Origin: Gordionus sp. m RMFG-2023
Lineage: Eukaryota > Nematomorpha > Gordioida > Chordodea > Parachordodidae
Assembly (NCBI RefSeq): GCF_954871325.1
Contig: NC_088778.1
Location: forward strand, 25,777,120 to 25,841,119
Length of the DNA stretch: 64,000 bases
Direction of reading: 5' to 3'
The notes below the pieces were generated by a model. It did not search any database and was not told the origin of the DNA. It worked only from the letters and a program-made list of their open reading frames with translations. The translations under genes and the position numbers were made by a program. Positions 1-11,700 of the stretch are shown one piece after another. Numbering within the stretch: the stretch's first letter is position 1; every line of letters starts with the position of its first letter.

Positions 1-1850
1 TCAAATTTTGACATATTTTTACTTTCCAATATATATCTATATTTTGCTAATCTTTTAAAATATACTTTCTGAAGACTTATACCCAAATTATAAATTAAAA
101 AAAAAATCTCAATTTTTAAAAATAATTTTATTTATTATCTTCTTTTTTAATGTTTTTTAATAAATAATGCTGACATTTTTTGCTTCCTCTCTGTCCTCGA
201 ATGTTATTTTCTAAATTATCAATACATCTTAAGTTTTGTTTTAATTTGGATATCTTTCTACCTTCGAAATCTAATTCTAAATAATCTTTATTTAATATAA
301 GTGCTTGATATAAGTTGTTCTACCTCCATTTTTGGTTGAAATTTGATAAGCGGTTATAATTATAATTAATAATAATGAGGTAAATTATTTTCTAAATAAC
401 ATACTTTTTTAATATTATCAGCTAAGTATCTTTTTAGCGTCTAACCCTGCATATTAATTGGCGCTATGTAACGTAATCGTGCTTCCCGCAAAATTTGGTC
501 ATTAAAAAAATAAGAGGAAAATTAATACAAAATACACCTTAAACATTTAATCTATTTTTATTGAATAACTAATGATACAAGAAACATGTCGTTTAAATTG
601 ATTATAATTTAAAATCCTAGAATGTCACTGAATTAGTACCCATATCATTGTCATTATTTAATTTTAAACTGAACCATCTTAAGCGATAGAGTATGACGAG
701 GTACTATAAGGTTTTACTAAAAAAATCGTTACTGCCACTGCTCAACGAGAGTGATTTGTACACCAATCTTTCAACTATATGAGAGATTGGGTATTGATTG
801 CTTACCAAATGTCAATATAGAAGCCTTTTTTGCATGACATTTAAATTATCGTTATACAATAATAGGTACTAAGCCACTGATCATTACTATTATCTGATAA
901 TATTTGACCATAATTCGCAAAAATTTATGACACAAAAATATTTTTTTTATTAACAATTGTCGTTAAAAATAGAAATCCATGTAACCGAAAACTCCTAATT
1001 TTAGTAGGGACCCCGACCTCATTTTTTTTTCTTTTGGATCCCAAAATATTTCGGGCGCATCAGGTAAATAAACGATATTGATGGATGGTAAGACAGGTAA
1101 TAAATGTGTAAACATAAATAAACTAGATACATCAAGAAGAAAACTAAATTAACAAATTTTTACCCAAGTTTATTTATTTTTTATTAATCAGTGCGTGTAA
1201 ATAGGTGAATCTCATTTTACTTAAATGTCCTAGTTCTTTAGAAAATTGTTGTTCCTTTTTTAAAACATCGGGAACTATAAAGGGTAAAAAGCAAATATTT
1301 AAAAAAATTTTTTACCAATTAATTCCACTTATTATAATTGTAAATTTAAATAAAGTTTCTGATATAATGTTACATTATATTATTCCTTTGAATTTTGAGC
1401 TCCCCCCTCTCCACTTCGTCGGAGGAAGAGATAACTACAAAGTTTATGATCAAAATAGATTTTAATACTCAAAACGATATAAATTTGTAATTATATCTGA
1501 AGAAAAAGAGAATTAAGAATATTGTGGAATTAAATCATTTGTATATCTAGTTTATTAGCTTCTTATTTTATTTGGATATCATTAGTATTAATATCAGATA
1601 CCTGCAGAGGTACCATTGCCTGGACAGACCCCGATTTCTTAAAAAAAATATTTTTTGACTGTTTATATTTTATATTTTAAACCTTGCTCGTGTCGGGCTT
1701 ATGGCCGGGCATGTAGTTCATTAATTAGTATAAACTCTTTCTCCATATGATTCAAGTTTCATGGTTGTCTGAGATTATATTTGCCTACATTAAGATTATC
1801 TATTATACAACCTTCATCTCCACTATCCTTCTTACTATGATTTAAATCAT
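1..1850. other. AT-rich region, no gene recognised
   Basis: No convincing exon was found. Two short GC-richer islands stand out, near 1397-1465 and near 1600-1640. The first could be read on the + strand as a short open frame ending in TAA at 1463-1465, but it matches no family I know. Upstream exons of the membrane protein whose last exon begins at 3427 could lie here or left of the window. Confidence 0.3.
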
Positions 1851-1967
1851 CAGATGGCCCAAAGTAATTTTTCAATGATTTCATCAGTGCTTGATTTTAA
1901 CTCCCTATGTTTATTAAGAAGGGATAACACCCATCCAATCTATTTTCAGAGGTTGTTCTTCTTAATA

Positions 1968-2527
1968 ATGTTGTTAAACGGCTCAATTTGAGTCGATTTA
2001 TAAAGCGACTAACCCAATATATTATCCAGAAAAATATTACGCAAACCTGAAAATTTTACTTACAGATGGCAATAAAATTTGGACTAGAGGTCTGCAATGA
2101 TCGGTTTTTAGCCCGTCGGCCCATACTTTCTGCAGGTGTTGTCGGGTTTTCTAAAATATTTACAACATTGGGCGGGATCTTTTAAAAGTAATATGCGGGC
2201 ATGGGCTGGTGAATTTTTAATATTTTTCAGACGAAATGAGCAGAACAGACTTGAATTTATTATAATCTTATATCATAATATTGCATATTATATGTTTAAT
2301 TAAAATAAATAAATAAAGAGCCAAAATAGCCATTAAAATCATAATATTAGGCAGGCGGGTTAAACAAAATTTATAGATAAATGGGCATGCGGGTATATTC
2401 TTTAGAAAAAATTATAAGCGGGGAGGAGGTGGGGAGAGGTAAAAAAATTTCAAAGTAATAAGTGGTTGCAGACCTCTAGTCCATTTCTGGATTTTAAAAA
2501 TAGCTCAAATCGATTTAGTAACACTAC
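1968..2527. mobile_element. Non-autonomous hAT-like element (outer MITE), copy 1
   Basis: Starts with ATGTTGTTAAACGGCTCAAT and ends with the inverted form (CTCAAATCGATTTAGTAACAC). The same termini bound elements at about 6765-7800 and 22848-23046. It sits inside the hAT transposase relic and is itself interrupted by a second element at 2085-2478. The 22848 copy shows what the interior looks like without that inner insertion. Confidence 0.55.
2085..2478. mobile_element. hAT-type MITE with TAGAGGTCTGCAA termini, copy 1
   Basis: Terminal inverted repeats TAGAGGTCTGCAA / TTGCAGACCTCTA enclose 394 bp containing GC-rich 'gcccg/cgggc' patches near both ends and no coding sequence. The left flank is ATTTGGAC, the 8-bp site that is duplicated around copy 2 (7337-7717). 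Here the right flank is damaged. Related elements lie at 34221-34607 and about 49525-49895, and a fragment at 10133-10225. Confidence 0.65.
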
Positions 2528-3426
2528 TTTTCAGGTATGGGAAAATAGTCTTTAATGTGTTTGAAATTGCAAAGTAACTACAGCATTTTTTGAAATTTTA
2601 TCAGTACTATTTAACCTTTTATACCATAATTGGCATTCAGCTATTAATGCATCATGGGGTACTTTAACATCCTCACACTAAAAATCTGCGAAGTATTTAA
2701 TTTTTCTTTAATAAGATTTGAAATAGATTCGGAAGGATACGGCGGTAGTAATATTTGCAGATTTGTAAGTGCTGCCATATTAATTAAGAACCTTTCATTC
2801 ATTTTAGTTATAAAAGTATCCAAGAGTGGGATAAAGAGATTTATTCTATGGTATTCTTCGAATAACCCTATATTAATATTGGAACGATAAGCTTGTCTTG
2901 CTGCGAGTCTAGTAGATAAAAATTAAATTCATATAGCTCTACTTTTGACTCAATAAATTTTGGTTTTTGCAGTTAAAAATTTTCAAATGATTTGAGGAAT
3001 TTTAAAATGGTAGATAAATATAAAGTCAAGAAAATTTGAAATTGATATTAATTATAAAATATTAGAGTATTTATTTTTGCTGTGAATGTGTTAGATAAAT
3101 GTAAATTGGGATATATATGCAATAAGATGTAGTAAATATTAATATTTTTGAAAAATATTTTAGCCGGCAGTGGATCACTTGAATTGACCGGGCAATTTTT
3201 AAAGATAATTTGTTTTACTTGATTACTGGATTGATAAATAGTTTTTATTATAATAACCATAGCTATTCAAAATATGGTTTAAATATTTTTGGGAAACTTA
3301 TGATTTGATAACAATTACTTAAATAATTTCATTATATTATTATACACCTAATTAAACGGATAATTAATAGATTTTTTATAAAACTGTTAATAATTTATAT
3401 TTTAATCTAAATTTGCACAAAAAAAG
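2528..3426. other. Transposase relic then AT-rich DNA
   Basis: 2528-2925 is the transposase relic described above. 2930-3426 shows no coding pattern. It ends in a run of A followed by AG, used as the splice acceptor of the exon that starts at 3427. Confidence 0.3.
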
Positions 3427-3932
3427 GTTCCTTTTTGGCTCTCGTGATCATTCTGACTTCCGGTTTTGTCTTGGTTCTTTACAAGTGTTCTCATCCTAAT
3501 TGGAGGAGTAGACACATGCGTTCCTCTTACTTCAACTATTATCAAGCTAACTCTTTAATCGATGATTTGACCCCTATCGATAAAGATAGCGAATCTTTGG
3601 CGGAGGAGAAAAGACCATTGTGCCAAAATCAGTACACAACCCGTATGTCGTGTCCCGTCATTGGAATTACTAATAAAAACATAATGGGGATCTGGAATAA
3701 CAGATTCGAACAAGAAAAATCGGCACGGCCAAAATTAGGTGGAAAAAATATTTGTTTAGATACATCTTGCCAGAACAATAACATCAACGAACGTGGCATT
3801 ATTGATGATAATAATTTAGTGACATTCGAGGATAATGTGACCAAATCCGTATCGAGACCTAAAAACGTTCGATCCTCTAAAGACTCCGATTTTACCAGTG
3901 TACCTATTTTCGCGTTGCCTTTGCTACAATAA
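3427..3932 (+). CDS. Last exon of a single-pass membrane protein (partial, unknown family)
   Basis: The exon follows a splice acceptor (a run of A then AG at 3425-3426) and completes a codon begun upstream (phase 1). It opens with a hydrophobic stretch (SFLALVIILTSGFVLVLY, about 18 residues), a good membrane-spanning segment. A basic stop-transfer patch follows (KCSHPNWRSRHMR), then a polar, Ser/Asn/Asp-rich tail of about 140 residues ending at TAA 3930-3932. This layout fits a type I receptor: exported domain upstream, membrane anchor, cytoplasmic tail. I see no NPxY, PDZ-end or kinase motif in the tail. Base composition is clearly richer in G+C than the flanks, as for the other real exons here. 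The phase-1 start would suit an upstream EGF or similar extracellular exon, but none was found in 1-3400. AATAAA-like signals lie about 50 bp downstream. Family not recognised. Confidence 0.6.
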
Positions 3933-5765
3933 CATTTTAGTTTATATGATAATCTCGTCCTTTTATTATCTTATTTTTATATAATAAAATATTTTTATTA
4001 AAAAAATCACAAAATTAAAAATATCGCCGTAATTTAAAGTATATGCAATTTTTTTCGAGTCAAATTATTTATATTTACTTACTTTAAAATATATTTATAT
4101 TATGGGAAATTTCTATTTTTTGGGCGAACTTCATTACTTAACAATCAACATCTATTTTTTATAAAACGTTTAATATCAATCAAAAAGAATATAATAACAA
4201 CTTGTCATCGATAAATTAAAAAAAATATATTATATAATTATTATTCTTTATTGTGTTCTTTCCGTTCATATTCAATCGCAATATTTATTTATATTTTAAT
4301 TTTTTATCAATGTGATAGAAAATTATGGCCAATAAAATCAATTTTCTTTTATGTTGTGAAAAATGAACTTTGCTTTCTTTCTAGATATTAATAAATGTCA
4401 ACCTTTGTCGTGTTTATGCCTTCAAAGATTATGCTTATCATATAATATCTAAGAAATTATTATATTTATGGTTGCATTTATATGTGTTTTATATATTTTT
4501 TATAATTGTGTTAGTCTAAAACTATTTAATTTGCGTTATATAAATGTAATAAATGATATTATATTTTCTTTTAATAAATATTATTATATATATAACTTCT
4601 TGATAAGTTAATTACTTTTTACTAGGTTTATTCACATCCGGGTAGAGCAAGCACTTCTCTGTTTCAATTAGTAAAAAAATTGAAATACTCCAAATATTTT
4701 AATCAAAAGCCATGAGAACTTGTTATACTTATATAACAGCCAGTAAAATTTATGTTAGATTTTTATAAAAAATAATAATTATCGTTTGATTTTTCTAAAT
4801 CTGGCGCGTAAATAAATATTTTTTAAAAATATATCTCGTCATAAAATGACTAATTAAGAAATTCGTATTTTTCCTCTTTCATCATTCATTTTTCGGAGAG
4901 TTTTGAGTCTCGATAAAATACTCCGGGATTGCTGTGATAACCCTATATAATCAATCTCCTTATTTTAAGTTTGGAAATATAATTATTTTTATCACACTTC
5001 GATTGGGTACAGATGTAAATAAAACTTTGGTAGAATATATGCCATCCGATATCATTAATTTAGCTTCCTGTTGATTCTATTGGCATGCTGGTTGAAACAC
5101 CAATTAATGGGCGTTTAAAAATTTCCAAAACGGTTTTGCCAACTTCGCAAACCTATAATTCCTTTATAAAATATATGCTAAAATTTTTTAAACATTAAAA
5201 TAATAATAAAATGCCATTTTAAATGAAAATTAGGGCCTATTTGTATACGAATCAAATAATAATTTTCGATTATTTTGAACCAATCGAATAATTTACTATT
5301 TGTATTCGCATAATAGTAAAACATACTATTATTATTCAAATAAAATTATTACGATTTACGAATAGGAAATTATTCAATACGTCCAAAAGAATGGAATACA
5401 AGTAATTCCGTATTCATTTTTATATTGACCTAATGAGAATACAATAAAAAAATATATTATTTTAATTTACTTATTTTCCATTTTATAATGTTGATAAAAG
5501 ACTAAAATACCGAATTCTTCACATTGAAAATAATATAAAAATAATCTGATAAATACCTAAGATGCTCATTTAAAAAATTTTTTAGAATTATATTTTTCTA
5601 TAAAAATAGTATTAATGATATTTTAAAATAATGCATTTATATATGATTTCTTGTGCTTTTTTAAACGTATCGTATTACATGGAAATTATAGTTTTCCTAA
5701 TTTTAAGTATATATTTTAATTATCCATTTGTTTCTGTCTTGAACAAATTTTTATTATTATTTTAG
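3933..5765. other. Intergenic or 5' region of the EGF gene; one coding-like fragment
   Basis: Mostly AT-rich. 5012-5198 (+) contains two successive open stretches in different frames with natural-looking composition (for example VEYMPSDIINLAS, then LPVDSIGMLVETPINGRLKI), separated by one stop. It may be an old exon or transposon remnant. First exons of the EGF gene should lie here or further left, but I could not define one. Confidence 0.3.
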
Positions 5766-8700
5766 TAAGCCTTTGCGAATCGAAAGACATTCCGAGGAAA
5801 AGGGGCGCACTGAGTGAGGTTCCCAAAAAATGTTCTTACAAATCTGAAATGGAAGGTGACACGACTAAATGCATATGTCCTGAAACGTTTACCCTTCAAG
5901 AGGACGAAGTTTCCTGCGCAAGTAAAAAAAAAATAATATAATCGTGTTCTTATAGATTTTAGTCGCTATCCATTTTTTTCTATACATCTTTTGAAATGAA
6001 GGCCAATCAAATTCTTTTCTGAATAATTATAAGCTCGAAAATTAATTAATCCGAGCCTTGCATCAAACCTATTATCGCAAGTTTGAGCCCTTGTCCGAAT
6101 AAATTTTTGGATTTTTTTCCCAAGTTCGAGTACGCCTCACTTTTTTCCGGCAGGGTATGGCCCAAAAATCAATTTTTTAAAAATGGGTCTGATTTCCGCC
6201 AAAATCAATATTAAAAAATAATTATAAAATAACTTCAAATAAAACCTAATAGAAACGGATATGAATTTTTTTATAAAAAAATGTAAAAATTTTATACAAT
6301 CTTATCGAAAGAAAATAAAGCACCCAAATTACTAATCTATTTTCAAAAAAGGGCCTAAGAAAAAACAACGAATACATAAATTCATCAATTAGGTAAATCT
6401 CAAGACTTTGGCCATATTTTTGTGGCTAAAATCTTGAGTTAGACATTTTAAATAATCGGCTCAAATCGAGCCATTTAACAACACTACCAGTGACTATAAA
6501 ATATCGGCAATTTCTAATACGCAAATTCAAATATAAATTAATTTTAAAATAAATGTGTATAATCGGTATATGAATCATTATAAAATAAATGTCTCGAAAA
6601 AGGACATTATAAAAAAGGATATATTTTTTAAGCATATAAAATTTGATATATAAATTTAAATTATATATTAAAAAAAATATATTGGAAATATAGACTAATG
6701 CCCAAAAATATTAAGAATTATTGCAAAATTTCCTAAATATTCATGCAAGGTGTATCTAATAATTAGTGTTCTTATACGACTCGATTTGAGACAATTTTTA
6801 AAAAAGGCCAACTCAATAATTTAGCCAGAATTGCATAAACCTCAAGATTTCGCTAATATTCATTCAAACAAAAAGCGGTAGAATTTAACTATAATTCAAA
6901 AAAAAATTTATAACAAATATTAATTTTTTTTCCCCGGTGATTATTTCTTTATTTATATGAATACAGTAATAACATCATATAAATTATTGTTTTTGAAGTA
7001 TGGTTGGATATTATTTGATTATTCCTTATTTTAAATTGATGTTTTTGCCTTGTTGAATGTTTTTTTTTACATCATAGACTACTCTATGGCTGATATTAAA
7101 ATTTATATTGCATATTATAAAAATTGCATTAAAGCTACATTCTTTATATGCTCTTACCCATGAATAAATGGAATTCCAGTTATTTTGATATTGCAATTTA
7201 CATTTTTTTTTGGGTGATAAACTTGTCTTTAAACTGTATAATTTAAATTAAGAGAATAAAATTGGAAAAGAAATATATTATGAGAAAACTTTATTTAATT
7301 AATGAAGATTTTTCATAGATGGCCAAAATTTTAGACTAGAGGTAACCCGCCACCCATACTTTAGGAGAGCGTGGTCGAGTTTTCAAATATTTTCAACATT
7401 AAGCCTGTGACGGGAGGGTTAAAAATCTCTCTAAAGCGGGGGTGGACGGGTGAATTTATAATATTTTTCAGGTGAAGTGAGCAGAACAGATTTCAATTTA
7501 TTAAAAATAATCATTTTATTTCATAATATTGCATATTATATTTGTTTAATTAAAAATACATTAAAACAAATAAATAAAGAGCCAAACTAGCCATTATAAT
7601 AATTTTTAAACATTAGGCGGGCCAATTAAATAGTGCGTGTAAATTCTTTAAAACAATTAGCGGTCGGGGGGGGGGGGATTAAAAAATTTTAAAATAACGA
7701 GTTGTTGCATATCTCTAATTTGGACATCTATTGGCGAAATCTCCTTAGGCAATATATTTCTGGTTTTTAAAAATCGGTTCAAATCGATTCATTTAACAAC
7801 TTTTCAGGTATGTTTATATTCTTAAAGAAGGAAATGTTCTTTTATTGGTAGAAAAATATATAATAATTTTTATAAATTAGAAAAATAGTCTTAAATCTTA
7901 AATGTGTTTGATGCGAAGCATCTATAGCATTTTTTGGAACATTATCAATATTATTTAACCTTTTATAATTTGCATTCAGTTATGCATCTTGAGATACTTT
8001 AATATCCTCACTATAAAAATCTGCCAAATATTTAATTTTTCTTTAATAAGATTTGAAATAAATTCGGAAGGGTTCGATGGTAGTAATATTTGCAGATTTG
8101 TAAGTGCTGCCTTTTAATTAAGAATCCTTCATTCATTTTAGTTATAAAAGTATCCAAGTGGGAGTTTAAAAGTTGTTTTCTATTATATTCTTTGTTTTTA
8201 CCCTATATATAGGCTTGTCTTGCTGCGAGTCGAGGTAGATAAATATTAAATTTATAGAGCTCTGCTTTCTCGAGAATGACACAATTTATGAAATTTGTTG
8301 CTCTAATTTCCTTTAGTTCCAATGTAATGCTTTCGGTTATTCTCATAGTCTCAATTGAAACATTTTATTTTAGTTTTGTAGTGAAAAATTTCCAAAAATT
8401 TACTAATTATAGAAGGAATAATTTGTGTTTGTTTTGATTAAGTAATCTATTAATATTAAAATTTTCTAGGAGATATAAACGAGATTCCCAATTTTTTAAA
8501 ATTTTTGTTTTATCGATTTAGAACCTTTCCCCAAATTTTTAATCAACGCACCACATAAGATGATGAATTATCAGTATGGTTCATAACTGCATTTTTTATG
8601 AATTTCTACCAAAAAAGCATAAAATTAAAGAACTGCAGGCGCAGTCCGGAACTAAAAAATGGTAAGATTTTTTTAAAAATCCAGACTAGGATTAAAGATT

Positions 8701-11700
8701 TAACGATTTGGACTGAGCATAAAAAGTGAAAATAAATTTAAAATCCTTGATGACGCTTTTAAAATAAATTAAAAAAATGTCAATTGGTTTGAAAGGAAAA
8801 TTTTAAAAGAAACCTAGAATTTCCCATTTATTATTTTGATTTTTAATAATAAATATAGAAACCAAATTTTGTATAAAATCTTTTTATCTTTAGCACAAAG
8901 TATTAAGAATAGCTTTCCATTAGAAAAAATGAGCAAATCCTAGGTAATTAATGTTTGACAATCGCCAATTGAAAATAATGTTAAAAGAGTCATCATTATT
9001 GGATGTGGATATCATAAATTTGATTAGTCAAAATATTGATACTTTTTACTTACTAAAATTAACTGGAGTATTGGCAATTTGAAAAATAAAAAAGCATTTA
9101 TTTAGTCTAATTTTCTAGGTTATATAAGTTTTTTAAAAATAAAATTTCATAAAATATGAATCTATAAATAAAATATATTATTGCAAATTGGTTGTCGAAT
9201 AAAAATTAATCTGTCTCAACCAATGAGAGAGCGATCCTAGCGATAGCTAAGACTCCTGGCCTGATCTGAGAAATAGTGGCAGTATATATTCATTTTTTTT
9301 ACGTGTAAAGAGAGCAAAAATATTAAAAACTAATTAAAAAAATTATCAACTGTGTTTCAAGTTTATAAAAATTTCCTCAATAAAAAATTTTTTTTCTAAA
9401 ATTTAATAATATTGTGTTTCTATTGTGGTTCACCCTAGGTATGATATAATTGATATTGCATAAAAATGGTTAATTATTAATATATATAATTTTTAAGGTA
9501 GAGTGGTTATATATATCTGTCGTAATTTTTAAAGGGATCATGACTATCCGGGATCTTCACGGGATTTAAAGGGATCCCTTTAAAATTTCAATTTTTTAAA
9601 GGATAAAGAACTATACGGTATTATCACTGGGGCAGAGATTGACCTCCAGTTGAATAATTGATTAGTTATCGAATGATACCCTATACTAGACATATCTTAT
9701 ATCATAAGGCCAAAAAAAACAAAATTGAAAATTAAAAACGCAACGAAACTCGTGGAAAACACTTTTAAAATAAGATTCCTCTTTATCACGTTTAAAACGT
9801 GATAATCCCATCCCGTATTATCATTCCTTAATTATCAACCCTAATTTTTTAGTTATCCCTTTAAATCCCGTGAAGATCCCGGATAGTCATGATCCCTTTA
9901 AAAATTACGACATATCCAAATAGAAAATGTAACATAGTTATTTTATTTTTTGTATATTTATTTATGGTAAAAATTGATATAGAAAGGTAAAATAAAAAAT
10001 ATATATTGAAATACTATCAGTCAATAATCAAATTTTTTTTAAACTTAATTTAGTTTTCTTTTTCTTTTATCTAACTGTGGATTTTTTATCAATTTTATTA
10101 ATATCGTTTCTGTATTCGTGATCTTCTTCGCTGGGTGAATTTTTGATATTTTTAGGCTAAATGAGCAGAACAGACTTCAACTTATTAAAAATAATAGGTT
10201 TATATCATAATATTGCATATATAAAAAAAAAATAGTAAAATGGTAGGGTATAAAAAATAATATTGAGATTTATTTTAGGAAGATCCATATTTTTATGAAA
10301 AAGAAACCATCTTATAAGTTAAATGGGGGGGGGGCAAGAGTAAAGAGGGGGGGGGGGTGAATTTGGAAATATACCATTAGAATGCGTAAGACTTCAAGAG
10401 TTTAAAAAAATCTTAAGGAAATTTGCTCCAAAGATAAAGACGTGGAACCAACTTTAAAATTGAACCATTTTGAAACCGAAAATAACAACACTTTTGGCCT
10501 ATGCCAGTTTATTAGTAGCGTATTTATTTCTGCTGTGAATATGATAAATAAATGCAAATTGGAATATATATACAATAAAATGTGGTAATAGTAATTTTTG
10601 AAAAATATTTAAACCGCCATTTCGATTTTTGGCCTGGGGAGGGGGGGGGGAGTGTTCCTCTGCTTTCCCCTCACGCTGCATACGCCCCTTCAACTTCTTT
10701 AAAACTTTCTATGCATTTTTATTTATTAAATCTATCTATAAAATTTAAGGAGATTTATTTGTACAAATTTAACATAATTTTTTTATTTAATTTTCTTTTA
10801 TAAGTTGTAAATTAATAGATATCCTTATTTTTTTTAATAATTAAATCCAAAAAATCTTTTATCTTTTATTTTCAAAATGTTTAATGAAAAGCATTCACAT
10901 AAAAAGTAACGTATTTTTTTTAAAAAATGAAAGATTAAGTTTTTCTTAATTAATAACATATTAAGTCATGTTAGACACAATGATTATATAGACTACCAGA
11001 TTGAGTATTCATTAATTAAAAATGTCCATATATAGGAGTCAGTTATAACAATTATGTGGTTTGCACTACTAACTGACTATATTTTTCATTATAAGAATGC
11101 ACATTAATATTAATATTATTTAATTGTAGCGCAAACCAATGGCGATGTAGCTAACTCCTATACTGCATGGACAATTTTAAATATATTTAACGAATGAATC
11201 GCAAATCTATTAGTATATTTACATTATTGGTTGTACATTGCACCCTAAATTGATATCATCAAGGTTAGACTTATATATTGATATAGATATTTATTGCTTG
11301 AGATAAAAAAATTTGTTGGGGTCTCCTATTTTAAGGTTGGATTGATTTAACAGCTGAGCGATTTTTAACATTTGTTTATTAGATAACTTTTTTCTTTATT
11401 AATATTAATTTTTTTTAAATTCTATTCATGATAATAAAATCTAAGAATTATTAATCTTAATATTGAAAAATTGATCCTCATTAAAAGAATTTTTTAAATC
11501 ACTCAGATATTAAATCGTACCGGTTCCAATCCCACTAATCCCAACCCTTAAGTTAGGTACTACGACCCGCGTTTTAAAACTTTTTAAAATATATATATAT
11601 GTCATATAGGGATTTGGAATCTCGAATTTAAATAATTTACTAAAAGATGATTTAAAATGCAAAATCTGATTTAACTAAAAATGGTATTCCAGCATGTACA

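Larger units (their letters stand above)
1851..2930 (-). mobile_element. hAT transposase relic, copy 1, split by nested insertions
   Basis: On the minus strand, 2925 down to 2528 reads as decayed transposase of the hAT type (52-kDa-repressor/ZMYM-like group). It has an IPLLDTFITKMNERF-like stretch, then a region around 2600-2700 matching the part before the C-terminal dimerisation domain. Beyond the insertion at 1968-2527, the reading resumes at 1967-1855 with TSENRLDG and LSLLNKHREL, which is the hAT C-terminal signature, ending in a stop after a one-frame slip. The hATC segment between the two parts is missing. It is a dead element: frame slips and missing sequence, no intact protein. A second copy of the N-terminal side lies at 7801-8290. 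Family known: hAT elements make 8-bp target duplications. Confidence 0.65.

Noticed and set aside
1205-1465. 86-codon + strand open frame
   Set aside because: Most of it is AT-rich low-complexity translation; only the last 20 codons look natural, without a trusted acceptor or homology.
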